64,000 bases of DNA from contig NZ_LMDM01000016.1 in assembly GCF_001425825.1 (NCBI RefSeq), positions 1 to 64,000 on the forward strand, written 5' to 3'. Shown here one piece after another: positions 43,439 to 52,187 of this stretch. The DNA is from Rhizobacter sp. Root1238. GTDB lineage: Bacteria > Pseudomonadota > Gammaproteobacteria > Burkholderiales > Burkholderiaceae_C. The notes below the pieces were generated by a model, which was not told the origin of the DNA, made no database searches, and saw nothing but the letters and a program-made list of their open reading frames with translations. Numbering within the stretch: the stretch's first letter is position 1; each line of letters begins with the position of its first letter. Position numbers and translations under genes: made by a program.

Positions 43439-44353
43439 ATGCCCCTCGATGGCCGGCTGCTCTCCAACGTCGGCGTGCTCGCCGCGGTGATCGAAGGCGG
43501 CAGCTTCGTTCGCGCGGCCGAGGCGTTGGGCATCACGCCGTCCGGCGTCAGCCGGGCCATTGCGCGGCTCGAGGCGCGCATCGGCGTGCGCCTGCTCGAC
43601 CGCACGACGCGCTCGCTGAACCTGACCGACGAAGGCCGCCGGCTCTACGCCGACATCAACCCGCTGGTGCTCGGCATCGAAGACGCGGTGACGCACGCCA
43701 CCAGTTCGTCCGGCACCGTGCAGGGGCGCCTGCGCGTCAACACCGATGCGTTCACGTCGCGCCTGCTGCTCGCGCCGCACCTGCCGCGCTTCCTCGCGCT
43801 GCATCCCGACCTGACGCTCGAGTTGATCGCCCGCGAGCAGCTCGGCGACCTGGTCGGCGAGGGCTTCGACCTTGCGGTGCGCTTCGGCGAGCCGCCGAGT
43901 TCGTCGCTGGTGGCGAGCAAGCTGCTGGAGAGCCGCATCGTCACCGTCGCGTCGCCGGCTTACCTGAAGCAGCACGGCCGCCCGGCCGCGCCGGCCGAGC
44001 TGGCCCGGCACGCCTGCCTGCAGGTGCGTGACATGGCGACCGGCCAGCCGTTCGCCTGGGAGTTCCTGCGCGGCCGCAAGCACCTGAAGGTGCCGACCAG
44101 CGGCCGCCTGATGCTGACCGACCCCGGCACGCTGCTCGAAAGCTGCCTGGCCGGCACCGGCATCGCGCAGATCAAGGCGATCGGCATCCAGGACCGGCTC
44201 GACAGCGGGCAGCTGGTCGACCTGTTCCCCGACTGGCCCGACGAGCGCTTCCCGCTGTACGCGCTCTACCCGTCGCGCCAATGGCCGGCGGCCAAGGTGC
44301 GGGCGTTCATCGAGTTCGTCGTCGAGGTGCTGAAGGCGACGCCGCCCGCGTGA
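43439..44353 (+). CDS. LysR-type transcriptional regulator (CrgA/AaeR-like)
   Basis: 304 residues. The HTH is SFVRAAEALGITPSGVSRAIARLEARIGV; the effector domain begins near residue 90 (GRLRVNTDAFTSRLLLAPHLPRFL). It belongs to the group that usually controls a divergent oxidoreductase, here the NmrA-like protein and possibly the aldo/keto reductase. The start at ATG 43439 fits the family N-terminus. Confidence 0.92.
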   Translation: MPLDGRLLSNVGVLAAVIEGGSFVRAAEALGITPSGVSRAIARLEARIGVRLLDRTTRSLNLTDEGRRLYADINPLVLGIEDAVTHATSSSGTVQGRLRVNTDAFTSRLLLAPHLPRFLALHPDLTLELIAREQLGDLVGEGFDLAVRFGEPPSSSLVASKLLESRIVTVASPAYLKQHGRPAAPAELARHACLQVRDMATGQPFAWEFLRGRKHLKVPTSGRLMLTDPGTLLESCLAGTGIAQIKAIGIQDRLDSGQLVDLFPDWPDERFPLYALYPSRQWPAAKVRAFIEFVVEVLKATPPA

Positions 44354-44362
44354 CTCGAAACC

Positions 44363-44995
44363 TCACAGCTCGTCGATCGCGTTCGAGCGCTGCGCATCGA
44401 TCGCGAAGCGATCGTTCGTCGTCACGTAGAAGCTCGCGCCGAAGCGGCCGACCGGGTGGTAGTCCTGCAGGCGCACGCGCCAGCGCTCGGCGTCGACCAG
44501 CCCGTCGCGCACCGCGAGCCACAGGATGCGGCCGAGGAAGACGTAGCGGCTGTCGGTCTCCAGCGTCTCGTGCAGCACGCATTCGAACGCCACCGGCGCC
44601 TGCGCGATGCGCGGCGGCGCGACGCAGCGCGACGGCAGCGCGGTGAGCCCGGCATGGTCGAGTTCGCTCCGGTGCGGCGGCAGCGCACTGCCGCAGGCGT
44701 GCATCTGCGCGCTCATCGCCTCGTCGGTCAGGTGCACGACGAACTCGCCGCTGCGCAGGATGTTGGCCGCGGTGTCCTTCAGCCGGCCGTCGTGCAGGCG
44801 GTTGACGCTGATGAACACCAGCGGCGGGTCTTCCCCGAGCATGTTGAACATGCTGAACGGCGCGGCGTTGACGACGCCGTCGGCGCCGAGCGTCGTGACC
44901 AGCGCGATCGGCCGCGGCACGATCAGGCTGGCCATCAGCTTGTAGCGCTCGTAGGCGCCGAGCTCGCGGAAGTCGATGTCCATCGGCGCGGCCAC
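44363..44995 (-). CDS. Flavin reductase-like FMN-binding protein
   Basis: 210 residues of the flavin-reductase-like split-barrel family (DIM6/NTAB): VPRPIALVTTLGADGVVNAAPFS and ...SMFNMLGEDPPLVFISV form the FMN site; VAFECVLHETLE follows. These proteins use NAD(P)H to reduce FMN for a partner monooxygenase, or act as FMN-dependent reductases. It converges with the LysR gene and sits 36 bases after the DUF4242 gene on the same strand. Confidence 0.9.
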   Translation of the reverse strand: MAAPMDIDFRELGAYERYKLMASLIVPRPIALVTTLGADGVVNAAPFSMFNMLGEDPPLVFISVNRLHDGRLKDTAANILRSGEFVVHLTDEAMSAQMHACGSALPPHRSELDHAGLTALPSRCVAPPRIAQAPVAFECVLHETLETDSRYVFLGRILWLAVRDGLVDAERWRVRLQDYHPVGRFGASFYVTTNDRFAIDAQRSNAIDEL

Positions 44996-45031
44996 GCAAG
45001 ATCGGTGCCGCGCCGGCGGCTCACACGGGAC

Positions 45032-45304
45032 TCACTCCGCCGTCGCGGGCTCGATCACCGAGCGCACCTGCGAGACCCGGTTGGCCGGAAACCCGCCCAG
45101 CTCCGCATGCCGGCGCACCGTCGCCGCGTCGGGCGCCTGGTAGATGCAGTAGAGGCGGTCGTCGGTCACGTAGCTGTGCACCCACTGGATCGCCGGGCCC
45201 ATGCTGTTGAGCACGCCGCACGACTTTCGGGATATGGCCTTCAGGTCCTGCGGTGTAAGCTGGCCGGCGCCGGGGATGTCTCTCTCGATCACGAACTTGG
45301 GCAT
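45032..45304 (-). CDS. DUF4242 (nickel-binding SCO4226-like) protein
   Basis: 90 residues of ferredoxin-like fold: KFVIERDIPGAG at the N-terminus, WVHSYVTDDRLYCIYQAPD in the middle and a C-terminal VSQVRSVIEP strand. These match DUF4242, whose Streptomyces member binds nickel. The ATG at 45304 has an ggagtg site. It is divergent from the winged-helix/NTPase regulator, which may control it. Confidence 0.85.
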   Translation of the reverse strand: MPKFVIERDIPGAGQLTPQDLKAISRKSCGVLNSMGPAIQWVHSYVTDDRLYCIYQAPDAATVRRHAELGGFPANRVSQVRSVIEPATAE

Positions 45305-45429
45305 GTCGCACTCCTGTGGGGGTTGAGGTGCCCGATGCTCCTGCACGGGGCCCGGCCCGGTCATCAAGCGCGTCTGAATTCCGCATGAATTCGACAGCCG
45401 GCGCGCTGCCACCCGAGGAGCGAACCGCC

Positions 45430-47961
45430 ATGCCTGCGATGTACCGTTTCGGCGACTTCGAACTGCAGCCCGACCAGCGCCTGCTGCTGCGCGATGGCCA
45501 AGCGCTGACGCTCACCGCCCGCGCGTTCGGCGTGCTGGTCGCGCTGGTCGAGCGCGCCGGGCAGCTGGTGTCGAAGGACGAGCTGATGCAGCAGGTCTGG
45601 GCCGGCCTGGTGGTCGAGGAGAACAACATCGCGGTGCACGTCGCGCAGCTGCGCAAGCTGCTGGGCGCGCCGGCAATCTCGACCATCGCCGGCTGCGGCT
45701 ACCGCTTCGCGCTGGAGGTGTCGCGCGGCGATGCGCAGCCCGCCGAGCCGGCAGGCGACAACGCGTCCGACGACCTCCCCGGCAACCTGCCGGCCCGCAC
45801 GCCGTCGCTGATCGGCCGCGCGCACGAACTGGCCGAGCTGGGCGCGCTGCTCGACGCCCATCCGCTGGTGACGGTGTGCGGCGGCCCGGGCGTCGGCAAG
45901 ACGCAGCTCGCGATGGCCGCCGCCGCACAGCGGCGGGCGTGCTACCGCGACGGCACCTGGTGGATCGACCTGGCACCGCTGACGGACGGCGCGCAGATCG
46001 CACCGACCATCGCCGGCACGATGGGCCTGAAGCCGGTGGCCGGCGAAGACACGCGGGCCGCGCTGGCGCGGCGCCTGAAGCCGCGCGCGCTGCTGCTGGT
46101 GCTCGACAACGCCGACCACCTGGCGCCGGAGGTGGCGCGGCTGGCCGCGGCGCTGGTGCAAGCGACGCCGCAGGTGTCGGTGCTGGTGACCAGCCAGGTG
46201 CCGCTGCGCGATCCGGCGCAGCGGCTGCTGCGCCTCGGCCCGCTCGGGCTGCCGGCGGCGGGCGCCTCGGTGGACGAGGCCGCGCGCTGCGGCGCGGTGC
46301 AACTGCTGGCCGAACGCGCGGCCGGCGCCGGCAGTCCGCTGCCGCGCGATGCCCGCAGCATCGATGCGGCCATCGACATCTGCCGCCGCCTCGACGGCAA
46401 CGCGCTCGCGATCGAGCTGGCGGCGGCGCGGCTGCCGGCGCTCGGGCTGGCCGCGCTCGCCGAGCGGCTGCAGCAGCGACTGGGGCTGCTGGCGCCGTTG
46501 CCGCAGGTGCCGGCGTCGCGGCAGAACGCGCTCGCCGCGGCGCTCGACTGGAGCCACGGGCTGCTGTCGCCGACCGAGCAGCAGGTGTTCCGCCGGCTCG
46601 GCGTGTTCCCCGGCGCGTTCGAGCTCGACCGCGCCGCGCTGTGCCTGGCCGACGACGGTCTGCCGGCGCCGCGCGTCATCGAGACCCTGCTCGACCTCGC
46701 CGACCGCTCGCTGCTGAGCGTCGACCGCGCCAGCGCGCCGCGCTACCGCCTGCCGGAGAGCATCCGGCTGTATGCGCTCGACAGGCTGCAGGCCTCGGGC
46801 GAAGCGGCGGTCGTGCGCGCCGGCTTCGCGCGCGGCATGCGCGCGGTGTTCGACGAGGCCTACGAGGACCACTGGCGCTCGAACCCGCACGGCACACCCG
46901 GGGCCTGGCGCGAGCGCTGGGCGCCCGAACTCGACGACCTGCGCGCCGCGCTCGACGAGGCCACCGCGAACGACCCGGACACCGCGGTCGCGCTGTACGG
47001 GTCGTCGTCACCGCTGTGGGGCGCGCAGCTGCTGCAGGCCGAGGCCCGCGAGCGCGGCGAGGCGCTGGTCGGACGGCTGTCCGACGGCTTGCCGAAGCGC
47101 GTGCTCGCGCGCTTCTGGGAGGCCGTGGCCCGCGCGCACAGCACCGAGTACCCGCTGCGCTGCCGCGCCGCCGCCGAGCTGGCCGCGCAACGCTATGCCG
47201 AGCTGGAAGACACGCGCGGCGAGTACCTGGCCTGGGCCGAGTTCGCGCTGAACTGGCGCATCGACCACCCTGAGGCACGGCGGGCGCTGGCGCGCGCGAA
47301 GGCAATCGAGGACCCGCGCTGGCCGGCGCCGGTGCTGACGCACGGTCGCACCACCGAGGCGGTGCTCGACTTCACCGGCGGCGATGCCGAGCGGGCGCGC
47401 GAGACGCTGCTGTCGCTGGTGGGATTGTGTGAGCGCGACGGCTACCTCGAAGGCACGCTGCGCACCGGCGCGAACCTGGTCGACATCGACCGCCACACCG
47501 GCCGCACCGCCGACGCGATCCGGCGCGGCGAGGCGCTGCTGCCGCGCCTGCCTCCGGGACGGGCGTCGGCCAACGAATTCACGTTGTTCGCGAACCTCGT
47601 CGGCGCGCTGCTCGACCACGGCGACGTGGCGCGCGCGCGGGCGGTGGTCGCCGACTGTGCGCGGCGGCTGCGGCGGCTGCCGGAAGACACCTGCATGTGG
47701 TCGATGCTCGACCTGTTCGGCCGGCTGCATGCGCTGTCGGGCCGGCCCGATGCGGCGGCGCGGCTGGCCGGCGCGTCGGTGCGCAACTACCGCGAACGCG
47801 GCCGGCTGGTGCGGCAACCGAACGAAGAGAACGACCGCTTGCGGCTGGCCGAGCTGCTGGCCCGGCACCCCGACGCCGCCGAGCTGGCGGCGTGGCAGGC
47901 CGAGGGCGAGCTGCTGGCGATCGGCGAGGCGTGCGAACTGGCGTTCGAGGCCGGCGGCTGA
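45430..47961 (+). CDS. Winged-helix/NTPase/TPR transcriptional regulator
   Basis: 843 residues. An OmpR-type winged helix (residues ~5-95: YRFGDFELQPDQRLLLRDG; LVSKDELMQQVWAGLVVEENNIAVH) is followed by a STAND-type NTPase (Walker A GGPGVGKTQLA near residue 155, Walker B LLLVLDNAD) and a long helical TPR-like region. The arrangement is that of the putative ATPase regulators near DUF4242 or peptide-linked genes in Burkholderiales. The start at 45430 has a gaggag site. A long upstream region of the frame is open but lacks a ribosome site. The inducer is unknown. Confidence 0.88.
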   Translation: MPAMYRFGDFELQPDQRLLLRDGQALTLTARAFGVLVALVERAGQLVSKDELMQQVWAGLVVEENNIAVHVAQLRKLLGAPAISTIAGCGYRFALEVSRGDAQPAEPAGDNASDDLPGNLPARTPSLIGRAHELAELGALLDAHPLVTVCGGPGVGKTQLAMAAAAQRRACYRDGTWWIDLAPLTDGAQIAPTIAGTMGLKPVAGEDTRAALARRLKPRALLLVLDNADHLAPEVARLAAALVQATPQVSVLVTSQVPLRDPAQRLLRLGPLGLPAAGASVDEAARCGAVQLLAERAAGAGSPLPRDARSIDAAIDICRRLDGNALAIELAAARLPALGLAALAERLQQRLGLLAPLPQVPASRQNALAAALDWSHGLLSPTEQQVFRRLGVFPGAFELDRAALCLADDGLPAPRVIETLLDLADRSLLSVDRASAPRYRLPESIRLYALDRLQASGEAAVVRAGFARGMRAVFDEAYEDHWRSNPHGTPGAWRERWAPELDDLRAALDEATANDPDTAVALYGSSSPLWGAQLLQAEARERGEALVGRLSDGLPKRVLARFWEAVARAHSTEYPLRCRAAAELAAQRYAELEDTRGEYLAWAEFALNWRIDHPEARRALARAKAIEDPRWPAPVLTHGRTTEAVLDFTGGDAERARETLLSLVGLCERDGYLEGTLRTGANLVDIDRHTGRTADAIRRGEALLPRLPPGRASANEFTLFANLVGALLDHGDVARARAVVADCARRLRRLPEDTCMWSMLDLFGRLHALSGRPDAAARLAGASVRNYRERGRLVRQPNEENDRLRLAELLARHPDAAELAAWQAEGELLAIGEACELAFEAGG

Positions 47962-47962
47962 C

Positions 47963-48070
47963 GCAGGCCGGGCGCCCGGCCGCCCCAAGCCTGTCCTGAG
48001 CCTGTCGAAGGGCCGGCCTGCATCCCCTCGGGGATCGGTCGATGTACCCACCGACCGAGGAGCCGTCATC
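47963..48070 (-). repeat. Bipartite hairpin repeat, copy 3, carrying a REP arm in its loop
   Basis: Reverse-strand copy of the bipartite element. Hairpin B has perfect arms gcaggccgg (47963-47971) and ccggcctgc (48013-48021), and hairpin A is atcccctcggggat (48022-48035), followed by the conserved leader (ending gaccgaggagccgtc). Between arm and constant loop lies a piece of the REP-like sequence (cctgagcctgtcgaaggg). It fills the gap between the convergent regulator and YpfJ genes. Confidence 0.8.
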
Positions 48071-48072
48071 CA

Positions 48073-48934
48073 TCAGAGCTGCCGCGCCTCGAAGGTGTTG
48101 CACTGCTCGACGCTGCCGGTCTGGAAGCCGCGCTTGAACCAGCTGACGCGCTGCGCGCTGGTGCCGTGCGTGAAGGTTTCCGGCACGACCGTGCCTTGCG
48201 ACTTGCGCTGCAGCGTGTCGTCGCCGATCTGGGTGGCGGCGTTCAGCGCCTCTTCGACGTCGCCCTGCTCCAGGATCTGGCGCGCGCTCTGCGCGTCGTG
48301 GGCCCAGATGCCGGCGAAGCAGTCGGCCTGCAGCTCCAGCCGCACGCTCAGCGCGTTCTGCTGCGCCTCGCTGACGCGCCCGCGCATGCCGTCGACCTTG
48401 CCGCTGATGCCCATCAGGTTCTGCACATGGTGGCCGACCTCGTGTGCGATGACATAGGCCTGCGCGAAATCGCCGGGCGCGCCGAGCCGGGTGCGCATCG
48501 TCTCGTAGAAGCTCAGGTCGATGTAGACCTTCTGGTCGCCCGGGCACGGCCTGCCCGCGCCCGCAGGCGGTCGGCTCGCTGCCGCGGAACAGGCGCAGCT
48601 TCGGCTCGCGGTAGGTGCTGCCCATCTGCTGGAACTTGGCGCGCCAGACGTCTTCGGTGTCGGCCAGCACGACCGAGACGAAGCGTGCCATCTTGTCGTC
48701 GGCCGGCGGCTTGCCGGCAGGCGCCTGCTGCTGCGTGGGCGCCGCGCCGCCCCCGCCGCCGCTCAGCAGGCTCAGCACCGTCAGCGGGTTGACGCCGAAG
48801 ACCCAGCCGGCGACCAGCGCGATCGCCACCGAGCCGATGCCGATGCTGCGGCCGCCGAAACCGCCGCCGCCGCCACCACCGCCGCTGCGGGCGTCTTCGA
48901 CGTTGTCGCTCTCACGGTTGCCTTCCCACTTCAT
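48073..48934 (-). pseudogene. ypfJ: YpfJ-family neutral zinc metallopeptidase, frameshifted
   Basis: The N-terminal part (MKWEGNRESDNVEDARSG, poly-Gly, one transmembrane helix) and the zinc-peptidase part ([16 protein letters not shown], then [13 protein letters not shown]) are in different frames. The break is at about 48540-48555. Where the family reads roughly CGxGQAxxGPFYCPxDQKVY, here it reads CGRGQAVPG then, in the other frame, [12 protein letters not shown]. About 14 bases, including the codons for PFYC, seem to be missing. Without the deletion it would be a normal ~290-residue enzyme. It could be a real loss or a sequencing/assembly error. Confidence 0.8.
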
Positions 48935-48992
48935 GCTGTTCCCCCGGCTGGTGGCTGGAGGGGCCATGGTAACGAGAAGGCCCGCGCCGGGC

Positions 48993-49286
48993 TCAGTGGA
49001 TGTCGGGGTCGCTCGCGAGGTAGAGGCCGAACAGCTGCAGCGCCGCGCGTTGCAGCGCCGCATCGGCGCTGCCATGGGCCACCGCGATGCGCTCGTAGGC
49101 GTAGGGCCGGTCGAACATCATGCGGGCGATGTTGACCGGGGTTCCCTCGCGGGCCATCAGCGTGCGAAAGCCCGACAGCGCAAGCAGGTCGGCGATCAGC
49201 GGCCGTTGGCGCAGCGCGTCGGGCGCCGGCGGCTGTTGCGACGGGGAGAACTGCGACGGAGAGAACGATTCTGTCAGGGCCGGCAT
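48993..49286 (-). CDS. Conserved hypothetical protein, 97 residues
   Basis: 97 residues. The N-terminus carries a repeated SPSQ (SPSQFSPSQQ, from a short direct DNA repeat). The body (LIADLLALSGFRTLMAREGT...MMFDRPYAYERIAVAHGS) is helical and neutral. No known domain recognised. It lies between the dCMP-deaminase gene and the ypfJ pseudogene on the same strand. Support is from codon bias and family-like composition. Confidence 0.65.
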   Translation of the reverse strand: MPALTESFSPSQFSPSQQPPAPDALRQRPLIADLLALSGFRTLMAREGTPVNIARMMFDRPYAYERIAVAHGSADAALQRAALQLFGLYLASDPDIH

Positions 49287-49384
49287 GAGACCTCCATGCA
49301 TCACGGCGCGAGACCTGCGCCGTGCTGCACACGATAGCCAGCGTGCACGGCCGGCGATCCGGCGATATGGAGGGTGCGGCGGTG

Positions 49385-49978
49385 CTACTTCGGCGTGGGA
49401 GCTGCCGGCGGCGGCGCTGGCGGTGGCGGTTCGCCGGCCACCACCGCACCATGCACCACCGGCCCGGTGTCGCGGATGAAATCGTCGAGCTTGTCGCACC
49501 ACTCGGCGGCGGGCGCCTCCAGCGCCTCGAGCGACAGCACGTCGATGCCGGCGTCGGCCAGCATCTTGTCGGACGCCTGGTTCAGCGCGACCTGGTGGGA
49601 TTTCTTCTCGAGGAACACCACCCGCTTGATGCCGACCTGGATGATCGACTGCACGCAGCGCGGGCACGGGAACTGGGTGGTGTAGATCGTGCTGGCGGTG
49701 AGCGGCAGCACGACGCAATTCAGGATCGCGTTCACCTCGGCATGCACGATGTAGCTGTGGCGCGACTGCACCGGGTCGTCGTCGATGTCGCTCCAGTACG
49801 ACGGATCGTCGTCGTCGCAGCCGCGCGGCAGGCCGTTGTAGCCGACGCCCAGGATCTTGTTGTCGGCGCTCGCGATGCAGGCGCCGTTGCGCTTGCGGCC
49901 GTCCTTGGAGCGGGCCGCCGCGAGCAGCGCGACGCCCATGAACATCGAATGCCAGTGGATCAGCGGGGTGTTTTGCAT
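49385..49978 (-). CDS. Deoxycytidylate deaminase-like zinc enzyme (ComEB-like)
   Basis: A 197-residue deaminase. The zinc site is HAEVNAILN (His and catalytic Glu) and PCPRCVQ (two Cys); the deaminase fold begins HWHSMFMGVALLAAARSKDG. dCMP deaminases convert dCMP to dUMP for dTMP synthesis. A Pro/Ala-rich tail (GEPPPPAPPPAAPTPK) is unusual. The start at 49978 follows the family N-terminus; the longer frame continues upstream without support. Confidence 0.88.
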   Translation of the reverse strand: MQNTPLIHWHSMFMGVALLAAARSKDGRKRNGACIASADNKILGVGYNGLPRGCDDDDPSYWSDIDDDPVQSRHSYIVHAEVNAILNCVVLPLTASTIYTTQFPCPRCVQSIIQVGIKRVVFLEKKSHQVALNQASDKMLADAGIDVLSLEALEAPAAEWCDKLDDFIRDTGPVVHGAVVAGEPPPPAPPPAAPTPK

Positions 49979-50019
49979 GACCGCGATGTTAGGGCCGGCC
50001 GGGGGTCCGGCTTCGTTCG

Positions 50020-50778
50020 TCACGCCGGCGGCAGCTCGGCCACGTCGCTGCGGTCCTTCAGGGCCACGCCGCTCAGCTGCAGCCGCAGCGATTCGCCGGC
50101 CAGCCACACCAGCTTGCGCGCGGCCTGCGCATACGGCAGGCCCTCGGGCCGCACGTTCGAGATGCAGTTGCGCTCGGCGTCGCTGCGCCCGCGCCGCGGC
50201 GCCCAGGTCAGGTAGGCGCCGAGGCTGTCCGGCGAACTGAGCCCCGGGCGCTCGCCGATCAGCATCACGACCAGTCGCGCCTTCAGCAGCTCGCCGACCG
50301 GGTCGCCGAGCGCGACCCGGGCCTGCCGCGCGACGACGACCGGGCCGAAGGACCAGGCGGGCGGCGCCTGCGCGCGGACCTCGGCGATCAGCGGCGCCGC
50401 ATGGCGGCTCACCGCCAGCGACGACAGGCCGTCGCCGACCACCAGTTGCACGTCGAAGCCGCCCGGCTGGTCGGCCAGCCGGGCCATCGAGGCTTCATCG
50501 AGCCGCCGGCCGAGGTCGGGCCGCAGCAGGTAGGTCGCGCGGTCGGGTGCCGCGCTGTGCACCTGCAGCGACGGCCAGCCGGCCTGCTGCAGCGTCGCGC
50601 ACAGCGCATCGGCATCGAGCGGCAGGTGCACCGCATCGCGCGCCTGCGCATGGGCCACGCCGAAGCGCAGCAGCTCGCCGGTCGGCAGGCTGACCCCGGC
50701 GCGGCCGAGCGCCACCCGCGCCGCGGTGTGCTGGCGCAGCCCGTCCCACGGATCGCGGGTGACCGGGTCTTTCGTCAT
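50020..50778 (-). CDS. eutC: Ethanolamine ammonia-lyase small subunit
   Basis: 252 residues, somewhat shorter than E. coli EutC (295) because the N-terminal extension is missing. Conserved parts are ARVALGRAGVSLPT, LLRPDLGRRLDE, VVGDGLSSLAV and LIGERPGLSSPDSLGAYLTW; the C-terminal NCISNVRPEGL is typical. It binds B12 with EutB. The ATG overlaps the eutB stop by four bases. Degrades ethanolamine to acetaldehyde and ammonia. Confidence 0.96.
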   Translation of the reverse strand: MTKDPVTRDPWDGLRQHTAARVALGRAGVSLPTGELLRFGVAHAQARDAVHLPLDADALCATLQQAGWPSLQVHSAAPDRATYLLRPDLGRRLDEASMARLADQPGGFDVQLVVGDGLSSLAVSRHAAPLIAEVRAQAPPAWSFGPVVVARQARVALGDPVGELLKARLVVMLIGERPGLSSPDSLGAYLTWAPRRGRSDAERNCISNVRPEGLPYAQAARKLVWLAGESLRLQLSGVALKDRSDVAELPPA

Positions 50779-52181
50779 GCCGCGAGCCTCGGCAGGTCCA
50801 TGCGCTCGATCAGGCTGTGCCCGGCCGCGATCGGCAGCACGCGGCCGGCCTCGTCGGTGATGCGCATCTTGTGCAGCCAGGCCTCGAACTCGGGCGCGCG
50901 CTGCAGGCCGAGCAACTCGCGCAGGTACAGCGCGTCGTGGAACGAGGTGCTCTGGTAGTTGAGCATGATGTCGTCGGCGCCCGGCACGCCCATGATGAAG
51001 CTCAGCCCGGCCGTGCCGAGCAGCGTCATCAGCGTGTCCATGTCGTCCGGATCGGCCTCGGCATGGTTGGTGTAGCAGACGTCGCAGCCGAGCGGCAGGC
51101 CCATCAGCTTGCCGCAGAAGTGGTCCTCCAGCCCGGCGCGGATGATCTGCTTGCCGTCGTACAGGTACTCCGGCCCGATGAAGCCGACCACCGTGTTGGT
51201 CAACAGCGGCGAGAACGCGCGCGCCACCGCGTAGGCCCGCGCCTCGCAGGTCTGCTGGTCGACGCCGTGGTGCGCATCGGCCGACAGCGCCGAGCCCTGG
51301 CCGGTCTCGAAATACATCACGTTGGCGGTGGCCGGGTCGCCCACCGTCGCTCGCTTCAGCGACAGCGCGGCCGCTTGCGCCTCGCGCAGCAGTGCGAGGT
51401 CGATGCCGAAGCTGGCGTTCGCCCGTTGCGTGCCGGCGACCGACTGGAACACCAGGTCGACCGGCGCGCCGGCCTCGATCGCCTGCACGGTGTTGGTGAC
51501 GTGGGTCAGGATGCACGACTGGGTCGGGATCTCGAAGCGGCGGATCAGTTCGTCGAGCAGGTGCAGCAGGTCGACCAGCGCCGGCATGCTGTCGCTGACC
51601 GGGTTGATGCCGATCACCGCATCGCCGGCGCCGTAGAGCAGGCCGTCGAGCATCGACACCGCGATGCCGCGCGGGCTGTCGGTCGGGTGGTTGGGCTGCA
51701 GGCGCACCGAGAGCCGGCCGGGCAGCCCGATGGTGTTGCGAAAGCGGGTGACGACGCGGCACTTGCGGGAGACGAGGATCAGGTCCTGGTGGCGCATCAG
51801 CTTGCTGACAGCCGCCGCAATCTCGGGCGTGATGCCGGGGCGCACGCGCGCCAGCGTGGCCTCGTCGGCCGCATCGGAGAGCAGCCAGTCGCGCAAGCCG
51901 CCGACCGTCAGGTGCGCGATGGGTGCGAAGGCCGCGCGGTCGTGCGTGTCGACGATCAGCCGGGTGACCTCGTCGTCTTCATACGGCACCAGCGCCTCGT
52001 CGAGGAAGCGCTGCAGCGGCAGGTCGGCCAGGCACATGCGCGCGGCCATGCGCTCGGCGGCGCTGCCGGCCGCGATGCCGGCGAGCTGGTCGCCGGAGCG
52101 CGCCGGCGTGGCGCGCGCCATCACCGCCTTCAGGTCGGCGAACTGCCAGGTCTGCGTGCCGATGGTGTGGCGGTAGCGCAT
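50775..52181 (-). CDS. eutB: Ethanolamine ammonia-lyase large subunit
   Basis: 468 residues, close to E. coli EutB (453). The TIM-barrel with substrate-binding residues is recognisable (ILTHVTNTVQAIEAGAPVDLVFQSVAGTQRAN region; YFETGQGSALSADAHHGVDQ). It removes ammonia from ethanolamine with adenosylcobalamin. The eat permease gene follows 6 bases upstream on the same strand, so the operon is eat-eutB-eutC. No eutA reactivase or microcompartment genes are in the window. Confidence 0.96.
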   Translation of the reverse strand: MRYRHTIGTQTWQFADLKAVMARATPARSGDQLAGIAAGSAAERMAARMCLADLPLQRFLDEALVPYEDDEVTRLIVDTHDRAAFAPIAHLTVGGLRDWLLSDAADEATLARVRPGITPEIAAAVSKLMRHQDLILVSRKCRVVTRFRNTIGLPGRLSVRLQPNHPTDSPRGIAVSMLDGLLYGAGDAVIGINPVSDSMPALVDLLHLLDELIRRFEIPTQSCILTHVTNTVQAIEAGAPVDLVFQSVAGTQRANASFGIDLALLREAQAAALSLKRATVGDPATANVMYFETGQGSALSADAHHGVDQQTCEARAYAVARAFSPLLTNTVVGFIGPEYLYDGKQIIRAGLEDHFCGKLMGLPLGCDVCYTNHAEADPDDMDTLMTLLGTAGLSFIMGVPGADDIMLNYQSTSFHDALYLRELLGLQRAPEFEAWLHKMRITDEAGRVLPIAAGHSLIERMDLPRLAA

Positions 52182-52187
52182 GGGGCC

